Source: Protonemura montana | Taxonomy: Eukaryota > Arthropoda > Insecta > Plecoptera > Nemouridae | DNA: 64,000 bases | Direction: 5' to 3' | Assembly: GCA_947568835.1 (NCBI GenBank) | Contig: OX387611.1 | Coordinates: 4,034,001 to 4,098,000 of the forward strand | Part shown: one piece after another, positions 12,190-25,000 of the stretch | Position numbering within the stretch: position 1 is the stretch's first letter | Layout of the letters: the number at the start of each line of letters is the position of its first letter | Translations under genes and position numbers: made by a program | Notes under the pieces: generated by a model | What the model saw: only the letters and a program-made list of their open reading frames with translations | The model's database searches: none | Told to the model about the DNA's origin: nothing

Positions 12190-12920
12190 CACCGATAGAC
12201 AACACAAACGATGCCGCTCGACTCCAAAACGACTTGAAAGCGCAGTCAAAGTGGTGCGAAGATTGGCTTCTAGAGATCAATGTGAATAAGTGTAAAGCCT
12301 TATCCATAAGTCGAATGAGAACTCACATCACGCATGATTAATCAGCTAACGGTATACCAATTCAACGAGTGAATAAAAAAAAGAACCTGGGTGTAATCAT
12401 ATTTTCAAAACTGTCCTTCAAACCACACATTTCCACCGTAACTAGCAAATCCTTCAGAATGCTAGGTTTCTTGTAACGACCCTGCCTTTATGACTTCTCT
12501 ATCTCGACTAACAGACCTTTCTTTCTCTCCACCATGCGACCAAAAGTTGGCTACGCATCAGTGTTGTGGAACAAACACCACAAGACACATACTTCCACCA
12601 TCGAACTACTGCAACAACTTTTTGTCAAATGGTTTGATTCGAAATTTGATTTGAAATGGTCTCAGTTCGAATCTGGCCTGAAATCTTACTTACTAGAAAA
12701 GTGTTTTTATAATACTAATGACTACTTTACAAACACTGTGTGAATTCTATTATTTTTGTTGTTATTATCTATGCTTTACCTTTCATTGCTGACAAACATT
12801 GTATTAATGTGATATCTTATTGGTGGATCGCGAATCTCCTACAACATGTATATCAATTTTGTATACCATGTGTTATTTTGGAGTTAATAAATAAATAAAA
12901 ATAAATAAAAATAAATAAAT
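12190..12920 (+). mobile_element. Non-LTR retrotransposon fragment, RT thumb and connection region
   Basis: Broken frames read LQNDLKAQSKWCEDWLLEIN, VNKCKALSISRMR, NLGVIIFSKLSFKPHISTVT and SKSFRMLGFL, the usual order after the RT active site. It ends in an A-rich (AAATA)n tail at about 12885-12922. Several stops show it is inactive. Confidence 0.8.
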
Positions 12921-13229
12921 AAATTTGGCCGGGTGCGGCGTGGCACACGGGATATAAAGGTGAATACAAGATGATAGCGTGATTTTATTTGTTCGGATGG
13001 TTAGATATACAATCGATGGACAAAGATAATATTTGCGATAGACAAAGATAATATTTGCGATAGACAAATTGAGCGATGATGTTCACCGGTGTGCTGTCGG
13101 ATGTAGACTGTGTAGGTAGCTAGGTACCTGCCCCGAATTACCGCTGATGCATCCTTTCGCGTATTGCCCCCTGGTCCCCCGGCCCTCTGTTCAATCTCGG
13201 CGCGGGAACCAGGCCGCCACAATTACAAA

Positions 13230-13830
13230 CCCCAGATAGACATTAACTCCTTCGACAATCATTCAAATCACTCCTCCGAACTAAACCTATGAAATCTCTC
13301 ACAGCAGAGCGAGCTGACCGATCTCGCATTCCTTCACAAACTTCTCAACAACAATGTCGACAACCCAAGACTGCTATCTAAAATCTGCTTGGCAATACCA
13401 TCCAGGCAAACTCGGAATTACCATCCTTTCAGGCCGCAAAAAAGTAGGATTAATATCCACAAAAACGGGTGCATCAAAATACTACCAACAATAGAATTAC
13501 AACAACCTGCCCTGACATCGACATCCTTTCAGACTCCTTCATGACTTACATAACCCAACGTTAACACAGAGATCAAACAGCTGGCCATAAAAACTTGTAA
13601 GGATATCGATTACCCACTGCAGTCGCTCGTTGCGTGTTACGTTTGAACTTAGCTTACGTTTGTTTATAGTCATGTTTCTATGTGAAATTTTCTTCATGTT
13701 AAATGTTTGATGTTTTTATGTTTTATGTGTTATTCTGTTTGTAATGTCCCTGTAATGTCCGCATCTTATTGTATTACACTTGTGGACTTGCCTCCGTTGT
13801 TGATCAATAAAACAGAAATGAATAGAAACA
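13230..13830 (+). mobile_element. Non-LTR retrotransposon 3' end, ORF2 C-terminus
   Basis: The frame around 13300-13500 reads LTDLAFLHKLLNNNVDNPRL followed by LSKICLAIPSRQTRNYHPF, typical of the tail of a non-LTR ORF2, then 3' UTR-like sequence ending in AATAAAACAGAAATGAATA. Its frames are broken; it is separate from the element at 12.2 kb, whose A-rich tail lies between. Confidence 0.65.
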
Positions 13831-14535
13831 ACATTATCCGAATCTTATTGAAATATTCCGGACCATATCGACCACCAGTTTTGTGGCGAGAGCGGCATTT
13901 CAATAAATTATTTTTATTTCGCTATATTTTGTATAACAATAGAAAAACGTTTGTAAAGCGTTGCAAGAAAAGCTAAAGTTCAGTTCATTCTTTCATTGAA
14001 AATGAAAGCTGTTGTCTGCCCTGTAATTTTTATCTGTTTTTTTATTCATGTGTCAAACCATTTTCTAGCGTCTAGTAGAGAAAGCAGAAACACTTGCCAT
14101 ATCGACTCAAACACAGGATCGTACAAATAAATTTCGGGGAAATACGGGCACACCAAGAAATTGTAGACGCTATAATAATTTAAAATGTACATATAGAGTA
14201 CAGTGAATTGATAAAGATTTTTTTTTTAAAAAGATCTTTAAGTATTTATTTTCATTTCCCAGTGACAACAGTAATAATTCTGCCGCCAGTCGATAAATGG
14301 ACACTCGGTGTAATAAAAGAAAACTTGTGGATAATTTCAAGCGTATACAAATATTTAATAAAACGATACAAACAATTTCATAGGTTCTTAAAAGGAAGAA
14401 CGAAGAAAAGAAGGAAACGAAAACGAACGAACAAAGAACGGATAGCGCAAACAGAGTTTTCTTTTCAGTTTAACTGAACACCGCTAAAGAAAACGACTAA
14501 CAATTCAGTGTGCACCTACTGGGTAACGAATAGCA

Positions 14536-17500
14536 ATGGAGACAGTCAAAAAGTTTCTTATAGATTCTTTGACAAAGTTCACTCACGTGCAAGTGTCAAA
14601 TTCAACGAACCTAAATATCTGCAAGAAAATATTTTTTCATTTAGGTAAATATAAAATGGTCATAAAGAAGCACAATATTGATCAAATACCTTATTAATAA
14701 GACTGCAAACTTCTGTTCTTGAAGTCCTTCGTGCTAAGTGGCTCAATCAGTTTTGGTTTTATTTGGTCAAAGTCACAGCTCTAATGTAAAAAAAACATTC
14801 TGCAGCCTTTAAGGCGTGTCAAGGCTGCTATATCTGGAGCTTACTCATTTCTATTGGAGTGGTAGCATACTCAGGTCTATTGAAGTGGGAGCTCACTGTG
14901 ATCTATTGGAGTGAGAGCTTACTCAGGTATATTGAAGTGGGAGCTTACTCAAGTCTATTGGAGTGGTTGCTTACTCAGGTATATTGGAGTGGGAGCTTAC
15001 TCAAGTCTATTGGAGTGGGAGCTCACTCAAGTCTATTGGAGTGGTAGCTTACTCAGGTATATTGGAGTGGAAGCTTACTCAGGTATATTGAATTGGGAGC
15101 TTACTCAAGTCTATTGGAGTGGTAGCTTACTCAGGTCTATTGAAGTGGGAGCTCACTGTAATCTATTAGTGTGAGAGCTTACTCAGGTCATTTGGAGAAC
15201 GTAGATCTAACAATTACATATGTTTTTTTTTCAATCTAAGGATTCTGGCCTGTGGACAACGAGCCCGAAGGAATCGTTCTGATAGCCAGGAAGATTTTGA
15301 TGCCATATATGCGTTTTTCCAACTTTTACACTCTACTATTTGGGTTCCCCATCCTGGCATACATCACCAAGGACACTGATATGCAGCGGTCCTTTAATGC
15401 GGTTTGTTGTGTCCCCATCGATTTTATGTTGCTTGTCATCTACACGAGCCTTCTCTATAAACGAGAGAAAATGGCTGCCATGTTCGGCGCCCTAGAGGCG
15501 ATGAAAGTTTGCAGTGCAAAGCTGCCTCAACGCCCCAAGGCCGTTCTGGAACGCAACAGTCGCTGGGCACGAGGGCCGCTAATATTTCTGCTTGTTTGTC
15601 TGCTTTCTATAGCCATGCACTTCTTAGACATTTTAAAGCTTTACAAGAGAAGGGAGTTTCTCTACGAGTAAGTAAGATGGACAAATTCACTAACATCGAA
15701 CTTAACTTGGTTCAAACTCGGTTCAAACTTGGTTTACCAGTCAAATATAATTTTACTGGTCCGCTGGTACATCAAACGGCTAAGAAAACATTTACTACGA
15801 ACAAGCACTAGTTTTAATAAAAACTATTTCAACTGGGTTTTGAATGCTTAGTAAAGAACAACTAAATTTCCCAACGTTTCGTAACCAGTTATCCGTTAGT
15901 TGGTAAAAAACGCCAATGTGTTTGGGTTAAATTTGGAGGTAAATTAAATTAAGAGTAAATTTTACCATTTTACAAGAAAAAACCAAAAATATTTGACTTA
16001 AAAAAATCACATAAACCAGAAAAAAAAAAATGCCTAAAACCTCAATGCAAAAACGCAAGTTTACTATCAATGAATAAGCTGTAAAATTTAGAAATCGATC
16101 TATAAAGTAAGTCCTGAGATAAATGTTCCTTAAATTTTAAACGTCGAACTGAGATAACGCGATAGTAAGCGGCGCTGTGTTTTTTCCTCATATGGGTTTT
16201 AAACAGAATACAGTCACACACGGAAAAACCAAATAATTTTTTGTGGACATAATAATCACTTTATTCGATCCGTGGATAGTTAATAACAATCCTAAGATAT
16301 TTAAATAATTTAAAAGTCAAGAAATAAAAAATGACAAAATTTTCTAATCCTAGCCTCCGGGTGGCCTAAGTTTAGATAAAAAAGACATATGTCTAAAAAC
16401 TAGCATAGCAAATGCATTTCTTTATTCTATATTTTCTCGCCGTGCGACTTTTCGTGTATGGAAAACGGACATCAAACATTAGGCTAAAAGAATTGTCAGC
16501 AAAAAATAAATCATAAAAATACAAAAACTAAAAAGATTCTCTGCTACAGAATTGAACACTCTGTTTCCAGCCAGTGGTATCCGTTCGACGAAAAGGCGTT
16601 TCCTACCTACCAGATGGTGATGATTCACACGTGCATCAGCTTCCCTTGCGCCGGGGTCTGCCTACCTACATTCACGGCAATGTTCATGTCGTTGTTGATC
16701 GAGGCAATTTCTCAGTTTCGGCTTCTTTCATACAACCTGCGGCAAATCCTTGATGTTGCAAAAGTGCCGCCAGTGGTATTGCTGGAAGACATTCAAGACG
16801 CTGGCGAAGCGGTGAATAAACCAACTACAATGACCGAACCTCATCAAAGTTTTACAATAATAGAGAATGATTGCGATCCCTATGATACTTTTGCTCGCCA
16901 AAAGCAATCGGACGAAGCACTCAAAACTTGCGTTGAGCTGCATTGTGCTATTTTAAGGTACCGCAATTTTCTTAAAACAATCTCAAATAAATTTTGTTTC
17001 GTAGACATTTTTTTCGAAACGCTGTCTTGTTTTCAGGTTCGTCAATGCAGTCACGTCATTTAATAACGAAGTTTTGTTTTGTTTGGTGATTTGCTCCCTG
17101 TTGCCCAATAGCATGGCAGTAGTGCTAGTCATCTCCGTGAGTATATATATATTTTTTTTAGCAATAATAATAATACTACTAATAATAATAGTTTTTTTAT
17201 TATAATCAACACTATAACCGTCTCCATAACTGAAGCCCAAACGGGGACTCGACCTCGATCTCCACATATCGCGGGTGTTGCTCTAATCCATTGAGCTATT
17301 TGGACACTGGCTTTTTGAGGCGGTTTCAGTGTATTTGATAAGAATGAGAATAAGAATTCTCCTCAAATACACTTAAATCGTCTCAAAAAGCCAGTACTCA
17401 AATCAGTGCAAGCTGCTACAACGCGAACAAACAAACAAAGGATTTTAATTTGGGGTAGGTATGGGTCATTCCATGTCAATTCAACAAATTGTTTTGAAAA

Positions 17501-19575
17501 ACTGACCGTCACCTCCCAGAAATCGATGAAACTTGGTACAATGGTGACCACATCATTTTTATTGTGGACATATTTTTTGTTTGCCTCCGAGTCAAACAGT
17601 TCGCCCTGTACGGCCCCGAATCGGCAGGACGGCACATAATTTTTGGGTACACGGGCCGCTTTTCTTTCTCAAATTGCGTCGGCTGTAAATTAATTAAATC
17701 AGTGCCTATGACACATTCGTTTCTGAACTACACTCTGAACTAAACTTATCTACTTTTCATTCTTTTCAATCTTTATCTATTAGCAACACATTCTTCGTTC
17801 AACCACATTTCTTCTACGTTTATTTTATCCTAGTCCATTATCTCTCTCTTCAGTATATTTTCTTCTTGGTCTATTCATCTTTTTAGTGGTCTTAGTATCC
17901 ACCTATTTCCAAATTTTCTCACTGACAATTTGTATTAGGTGCCCTATTTTTATCCAAACTAATTCAGCGATTCCATCCATGCAGCTAATAATTGTTTTTA
18001 AAATAGTAAAGAGCTAAAGATATTTAAAAAGATCTCTGACTAAATAGTTATTCAATAACATTCAAACTAACCTACCATCTAAACTAATTTCAGGCTGATC
18101 TAAACAACTACGTCATGACGATTTTCATTTTGGTCGTAGCTACCAACATCGCTGCATTCTTTTGTTGCTGGCTTGCGAATCATATTACTGAAGAGGTGCG
18201 TATTTCCAAATGTACCCGTCGGTGACAAAAGCAAGCAGAATTGAGAGCAAGTTTCTCCAACGCCGATCAAAACGCTCGTAAGCGACGTTTCGATGACATG
18301 GGAATACAAATAAAACATCAATGGGACTTTTTACTCTGACCTCCGAATGACAGTTTAAAAGTTAAACCCCCAACCGTTGAAGTTCAAATATTCAACGGCG
18401 ATTTGGACATATAAAAAATAGTGGCAGATGCTAACTAAAATGTTTCTTATGTGACAGGACTAAGCCTTCCTAAATCATCCCCAAATTAAAATAAAAGTCT
18501 GCTTCTTTTTTGTGTTTATATCTAAATATCTCTTTTCAAATCGTTGAAAATTTTGGAAAAACGGGAAAAATTAATTTTCCCTCAAGATTTTTTTTAATAC
18601 CAGAAGCAAAACTTCAACGGCGATGGTAAAATCGACCCTGAGAAGCTCTGTCAGGCGATCGAAGCATCTCCCTGGCTACCAAACGTTGAATCTACCATTG
18701 AACCTCCTATGCTTGGCCATGATTTACCCGTGGTAACATAAGATAACAGAATTGAGAAGCTCTGTCAGGTGATCTCAGCATATTCCTGGCTACCAAACGT
18801 TGAATCTGCCATAGAACCTCCTATGCTTGATAGTATTTGAGGAAATATAAAAGCTATTCTCTTAAATATTCGTAATGCAAGCTCAATTTGGTGTCAAACG
18901 AATGTTTGCTTCAACGTTCTTGTTCAGAGCGAGGAAGTCAGAAATGCCGCGTACGCCTGCGAGTGGTTCGGCCAATCGGAGAGCTTCAAGCGTAGCATGC
19001 GCATCATCATGTCGCTTAGCAACCAACCGGTGGTCGTCAAGGTCGGCGGGTTCGTCGGATTGTCAATGGAAACGTTTTACGCAGTAAGCCAGAATTTCAT
19101 TTTCTCTTCAAAAACTCTCCAAGCAGAGGCATACTTGGCAGTACGTGAAAAGAATAGAAATGAGAAAAAAAATATATTTGTTTTATTTTTAAGTTTTTTT
19201 TTTCTATATTTTAAAATCGTTGTTGCTATGGTTGGACGCTTTTGGTTTTCACAGCTCATGCTCAAATTTGTTGATTTTTGAAACCTTTGGTATGGTTTAA
19301 AACTCGTTTGGCAGTGGAATACTTTATAGGGCACCGAAGTAGAAGTGATTTAAATTTAATTTATTATTTTTTCGCTCTGAGTTTGTTTTTTCTGCCATCT
19401 TCTGATCAAAATGTATACGATCTGAGCTCTAAGCAAAACAAAATTTTTTTTTTTCAATAATTAGTCTTTGAAACAAGTGCAGCGAATTGTTTGCTTGATG
19501 TTGCAGATGTCCAAGATGACCTACTCTTACTGCATGGCCATGTTGACGGTGTACCGGAACGTGTCCAGTCAATAG
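14536..19575 (+). CDS. Odorant receptor, 7tm_6 family (OR2), 7 exons
   Basis: Exons: 14536-14644, 15241-15667, 16571-16957, 17037-17136, 18094-18195, 18928-19083, 19507-19575; phases 1,2,2,0,0,0; 449 aa. Exon 1 (METVKKFLID) was found from its G|GTAAAT donor and correct phase. Exon 2 begins GFWPVDNEPEG and holds hydrophobic stretches; exon 3 has MSLLIEAISQFRLLSYNLR, the equivalent of QAVRHLQLLNYNL in the other receptors; exon 6 has ACEWFGQSESFKRSMRIIM; the last exon has MTYSYCMAM. Membrane chemoreceptor subunit, expected partner Orco, ligand unknown. OR3 is its closest relative here and lies in the opposite orientation. Intron 1 has a 26-bp minisatellite, intron 5 a dispersed repeat. Confidence 0.9.
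14830..15195. repeat. 26-bp minisatellite in OR2 intron 1
   Basis: About 13 imperfect copies of a unit around GGAGTGGGAGCTTACTCA. Units alternate between a TCTATTG and a TATATTG version, so the real unit may be a dimer. ORFs through it are a by-product of the repeat. Confidence 0.9.
15808..15905 (+). mobile_element. MITE M1 arm in OR2 intron 2
   Basis: ACTAGTTTTAATAAAAACTA, then GGGTTTTGAATGCTTAGTAA and CCCAACGTTTCGTAACCAG; a single arm of the M1 family. Confidence 0.6.
17215..17395 (-). repeat. tRNA-like SINE fragment joined to a hairpin
   Basis: The minus strand of 17215-17305 has an A-box-like AAATAGCTCAATGGATTAG and a B-box-like GGTCGAGTCCCC. Next to it, 17308-17392 forms an inverted repeat: GGCTTTTTGAGGCGGTTTC on the left arm, and GTCTCAAAAAGCC on the right arm. 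The tRNA acceptor stem does not pair well, so this is not called a tRNA gene. Confidence 0.55.
18600..18838 (+). repeat. Dispersed element R4 in OR2 intron 5
   Basis: Two tandem units of about 115 bp, each with GAGAAGCTCTGTCAGG and GGCTACCAAACGTTGAATCT. The same unit occurs in reverse orientation at 31266-31550 inside the serine protease homologue gene. Confidence 0.75.
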
Positions 19576-20219
19576 CAAGTGCAGTGCATACAAAGTCACC
19601 AAAAACCAATTATAATAATAATCAGTAAAAGCAATAATGTTATTTCAGAAAGAAAAAGAAAAGAAAGAAAAGCAAGTAATCAAAGACTAACTGAAAGAAT
19701 TTCATCACGAGACTTGATGAAAGGGTTTTCTTTCAAAGAAATATGTAAATACATTTTTGAATTGGAAAAGTTCTCGTACCGGTAAAACACGTAATGTCTG
19801 GTATACGTCTCTTACATTATGACTGTTCTCTTTCAATGATCTTGGGGCAATAGCTTTTATTATAGCATTTGGAATCGTTGACACCCTTTCCATAAAAAAA
19901 TCTGACGCATTGCCCCACGACAACAACCCAAATAATATTTGTGTCTCTACCAAGGATTATATAATAATTGTTTTTGTATATATATATTTTTTTGTAATTG
20001 AACAAAGTTAAGTGCACATAAAAACAAAGTATTATTAATGTCAGTATATCTAATAATTATAGTTCAGTTAAAGATGGGTTATACCACTAATAACAATGAC
20101 AATAGTTAAATAGTTCAAAGCAGTTCAAAATAGTTCAATGTAGTTCAATAGTTCAATAGTTTAATGGTTAAATACAGTTCAATATTTAAAGAGATCAATA
20201 GTTAAACAAGTGACATGGG

Positions 20220-21560
20220 TCTCTAAGGGATCTTAGTTTGAACAAACAAAAGGCAGTAGAATTTAATTGTTTTACATTTGTTAAACATGTCGTCTACACG
20301 TAAACAATCCGTCAACTGTGACACCGAGATAACAAAAAAATTATTACATTACTTATTATATCCGTGCACTTACATTGTTGTACATGTGCAAGTTGGTGCA
20401 AAATTTCAGTACTTGATTGAGAATTTCGGTTGAAAGGTGAGCAAATGTGCATTAATTTTTGTTCTTAGGGTTACAGATTAAATTTTTATCGTTGGTCCAA
20501 CGTAAATCGGTTGTAAATTTGAAGTGCAGAACTCCAACATCATTTTCCGACTTGTGTCGTCTGCATACATAGATTTTTGACGTTTTCAGCAAATTTGAAC
20601 AACTTGTTAACATGAATTTTATATAGGGTCGGCCCTAAAATAGAGCCTTGAGGTACACAAGATGTAATAGATTAAAACTTGCTTTGTGTATATCAAACTT
20701 TTAATCACCGTGTTTCTAGAATCTAATTAATTGGCAAACCATTGAAGTAAATGTCCTCGTATTCCAATGTTATCTAATGTTCTTAACATAAGATTTAATG
20801 ATCAAATGTTCTAATTTGGTGTCAAATGCTTTCGTGAAATCAATAAATAAAGCAAGCGAGTGCAAGTTATCATTCTAGTTTTTATACATTACAACCGAAA
20901 ACTTAGAAGATCGGATGTACTTTTTTTTGCTTTGAAATCCAAATTAATTTCCGTTAAAAATACTTAAATAAATATTTTGATAATTGTAGAGCAATATCAG
21001 ACTTCATGATTTTTTCCATTACTGGCAACAAAGATATCGGTCTATATGATGGTTTTTAAACGCATGTCCACTAGATTTAGCCTTAGCACTAGTTTTAACA
21101 AAAACTATTTGAAATGGGTTTTGAATGCTGAGGAAAGGACAAATAAATTTCCCAACCTTTCGTTACTTGTACCTGTTACTTTTTCAAGGGTAAGAGCAGT
21201 CCTGAAAATTTTCCAATAACAAAAGAACCACATAAAATTATAACAATTACCAAGTTCAAGCTTCCTAAATGCATCTTAATAAAATAATCAGGGTCAATAA
21301 CTCAAAAACTAGCGTAGTTTGTGTCTTTCTTTTTGCAAACAGGGTGGACTATGAAAGTTTTTCATCCTACAGGAACTATGCCTTCTTTCAATATTAAGTT
21401 TAAGAGCTTAGTGATAATTGGGCTCAATTTCTTAATTAAAATTTTCAGTTCTCCAGCTCCGACCTCATTACATCCAGAAGCTTTGTTGTTATGCATTCCC
21501 ATTATAATGGCTTCCTATTCACTGACCGCGGATGATTAAAATTTTGTGCTATGTCATGTC
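20220..21560 (-). mobile_element. Degenerate non-LTR retrotransposon RT, split by a MITE
   Basis: Reading the minus strand from high to low coordinates gives the RT landmarks in order: NNKASGCNEVGAGELK near 21500, FIVHPVCKK near 21340, SYRPISLLPVMEK near 21030, LIDFTKAFD near 20840, CVPQGSILGPTLYKIHVN near 20640, and YLGVTVDGLFTCRRH near 20310. Stops and frameshifts are frequent. An M1 MITE sits at about 21048-21320 between the second and third landmarks. Confidence 0.85.
21048..21320 (+). mobile_element. MITE M1 copy nested in the RT relic
   Basis: TTTAAACGCATGTCCACTAG, then AGCACTAGTTTTAACAAAAA, GGGTTTTGAATGCT and CCTTTCGTTACTTGTACCTG, followed by the same internal extension as the 5534 copy. 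Because it separates two parts of one RT, it inserted after the retroelement. Confidence 0.75.
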
Positions 21561-22034
21561 GCAAAACACACTGGAACAGTCGAAAAAAGTTTTCCCAAGA
21601 AACTCTCAGAAATTTGATCTACTGACAGTTTTTTCTTTTTTCCTTGCATTAGATTAAAATTTTTCCAGGATAACTTTATATCTCGCCGTGATATTTAAAA
21701 TTTATTTTTATAGTATGTGGTCTGTGCCTTTGAGATTTCACATTTCGCAGTTTTTAAATGTGTTTTTTTAGGTCAGTAAGTGTGTCAGAAAGATACCAGC
21801 TCCCGGTCTGAACGGTTCTAATTGTGTACTAGAGCTTTGGTAAGCACATTATTATATTCCTTTCTGGCCAAGTAGGACTTCAATTATATCCCGGCAAGTT
21901 ACAACCTCTCACACTGCCAAGCGAGATCTTTCAACACAGTAACAGTCTAAATTCTGGTCGTAACAATACCATCCATAAAACGCATGTTCTATCTCACCAA
22001 TGGCACTGCAAACCTCGGTCTTTCAGAACGAGAC

Positions 22035-25000
22035 CTACCGGTGCTTGGAAGCTGATTTGAACTGCGTCCACACCGCCATAGAGTACGAGTAAGTCAACTT
22101 GGTCATCTGCGGAATAAGTGAGCTAGAAGTGAGAGATATTTTGTCTCTAACATTTTATCAATCTGGCCCAGATTATACGGAGCCGAGACATTAAGGTCTA
22201 GTTTTATCAAAATCTCGCCTCCCAGTTGGAAAGTTTGTTGAAACTGTTGCCATGACGACTTTAAATCACATGCAGTGAAATTCAGATATTTCTGTGCGGT
22301 AGAAATCCAACATACAGTTCAAAATTTTGTTGAAACTGTTGCTATGACGACTTCCGATCACATGCAGTGAATTTCAGATGTTTCTGTGCGTTAGAGGTTG
22401 AACATCTCATTGGAAATTTCTGTAAAACTCTACCTAAAAAATCTGAGTCTTCTGTCCTTAAACTCGCATTAATATAGAATAATATCATATCTGGACCCAG
22501 CTTACTTCAAAATACGTCTCCATTGATAACGACACAAACCCGCCGACCTTGACGACCACAGGTTGGTTGCTATGCGACATGATGATGCGCATGCTACGCT
22601 TGAAGCTCTCCGATTGGCCGAACCACTCGCAGGCGTACGCGGAATTTCTGACTTCCTCGCTCTGAACAAGAACGTGAAAGCGAACATGTATTCGGCAAGA
22701 AGTCATCATTCTTTATTCTGCAAAAGAAGTGAATCCACCGCACGTACCTCTTCAGAAATGTGATGAGCTAACCAGCAACACATGGCCATGGCAGTGTTAC
22801 AGCCGATGACCAGCGAGTAAATGCTAATTATATTCGCGTCCAACTTCTCAGCCTGGAAATAGGTTGGTACAAATACTAATCAATTTAAATCAAATCAAAG
22901 CATTCTTGGCGACTGATTGAATGATTCTTGGAGCAGAAAGACGCACTGTTTTAAAATCTTGCCCTGTGACGCAGGTCTAATTGAATCAATGACTGAGAGA
23001 ATGATTTTTACGATGAATCGAACTTTCATCCCTCCAATCTCTATCCTAAACAAAACTGGTCGTGTGTATAATGGTCACTCATCCAATACCTGACCCAGCG
23101 CAGTGTTGCTTAAATTTCATCCCTCCAACCTCTCTCCCGAACAGAACTGGTCATGTGTATGATGGTCACCCATCCACTACCTGGCCCAGCGCAGTGTTGC
23201 TTAACTTTCATTCCTCCAACCTCTCTCCCGAACAGAACCGGTCATGTGTATGATGGTCACCCATCCAATACCTGACCCAGCGCAGTGTTGCTTAACTTTC
23301 ATCCCTCCAACCTCTCTCCCGAACAGAACCGGTCATGTGTATGATGGTCACCCATCCAATACCTGGCCCAGCGCAGTATCACTTAACTTCGGTGATCTCA
23401 CGAGAACCGTTGTTTCTAACACGCCAAACCGTCTGGTTCCAAACGACAAGCCAGAAACTGACAGTACTTACATAGATGATCAACACTATGGCTATGCTGG
23501 TCGGTAGGAGCACAGACCATAAGAGGCAGAACAGAAACCTGTCAAACACGTACGTTACTTCGTTGACGAACCTAAAACCAGAAGGCGACTCAGTCAAGTG
23601 TCTGGAAAACTATATTTGCTTGAAGGAGCTGTGAAAAATTAAGCCACCTTAAAATCGCGCAGTGCAGCTGGACGCATTTGTTGAGCGTTACATATAATTG
23701 CTTTTGTCGTGTCACCTTGAAAAAGTCCGAAAGGTTGCGATTGTTTCCGTCTACGACGACAGAAATTGCGGTTGGTATCCCTGCTGGTCTGTCTGCTTTT
23801 CGTGTTGCTGAATCCAGAACAGTTAAATCCCTTTCAACATCGAGGATATTTCGTAGGTTGTGTGAGAGTAGCCGAAAATGTCCGATTGCCTCGACAAGCA
23901 GCGACATCAACATGGCAGGGTAGGTAACAAGACATGTTCCATTGCTCAAGTAACTGACGGTGGTGAGGATGAAGAAAATCTGGTAGATAGGGGACGCTTT
24001 CACATTGAACGGGTACCATAGCCTGAAACAAAAGTACCCAATTTGACAACTCAGTTGATTGGTAAATTGATTCGTAGCGGAAGTAACCAATATTAGGCTA
24101 AGTTAGGTTTAAACTCAACAAAGATTTCAGAGTTAACCTCTTAAAAAAGGAAAAGGAGCTAGACTGGAAAAAAGCGCAACCAAACTGAAAAAAAAAATCC
24201 TCAACACAAAATTGTCAAAAATGGTAATCTTTACTATAAGGGGAACGGAGCTAGACTGGAAGAATGTGCGACCGGGTCGGGACACAAATCCAAAACTTCC
24301 CAATTGCTGCTAAGCGGGCAGCTTCGGATTAAAGATTAAAGGGCAGATTAAAGTGGGGTTGCCACATTGATGCCCTGGCAACTAAATTAAGTAGGGCACT
24401 GTTCTCAGTAAGGTCAATACGAAGAATTTCGGATATCGATACAACTAAGTTAGTTTATTACGCTAATATTGAATCTAGAATAAGGTATGGCCTTGAGTTT
24501 TGGGGTAGCACTCCAAAAAGCAGGAAAATTTTCGTACTTCAAAAGAAAGCTATAAGAATTATGCTTAACAAGGGAAACCGAGTTCATTGTAAGCCTCTTT
24601 TTCGAAAACTGAATATATTTACATTATATAGTTTATACATATTACAAATAACAGTGCAAATTAAAATACAATATGACGGACTGCAGAAAGTTAAAGATAG
24701 TCATCAACATTTCACCCGAAATGGAGACAACTTGAATGTTAGTTTATGCAAAATGTCAACTATGCAACTGTCACCTGAACAGATGGGAATCAAGATTTTT
24801 AACAAACTCCCAATAAATATAAAGCATGCAGCATCAACGAATATGTTCAAAAAGAGAATAAAACTGTTATTGATGGATAAAGCATGCTACAGCGTCAAAG
24901 AGTTCATTGACTGCTTAGAATAAGTATTAGCTATACCTGAGGAGCTGTGCAAATACTGTGACTATAGATTTAGATTTTTATATTTACAATTTTACAATTT

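Larger units (their letters stand above)
10109..14535. other. Intergenic region between OR1 and OR2, retroelement graveyard
   Basis: Divergent spacer: OR1 starts at its left end and OR2 at its right end. It holds three degraded non-LTR retrotransposon 3' segments (listed separately). The parts 10109-10480, 11700-12180 and 13840-14535 show no gene I can support. Confidence 0.6.
19576..22034. other. Intergenic region between convergent OR2 and OR3
   Basis: Mostly a decayed reverse transcriptase (20220-21560) with a MITE inside. A short (AGTTCAA)n-like stretch lies at 20105-20190. The part 19576-20100 is AT-rich without a supportable gene. Confidence 0.6.

Noticed and set aside
14859-15174. ORFs of 62 and 87 codons rich in YWSGSLL/GAYSSLLEW
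   Set aside because: By-products of the 26-bp minisatellite in OR2 intron 1.
17406-17639. 77-codon ORF reading MQAATTRTNKQRILIWG
   Set aside because: No domain, lies in OR2 intron 4 beside a tRNA-like repeat, and an equally long ORF is present on the opposite strand.
22000-22090. Plus-strand exon-like ORF beginning MALQTSVFQN with a GT donor
   Set aside because: It is the exact antisense of OR3 exon 7, which has the right phase, acceptor and TYSY motif.
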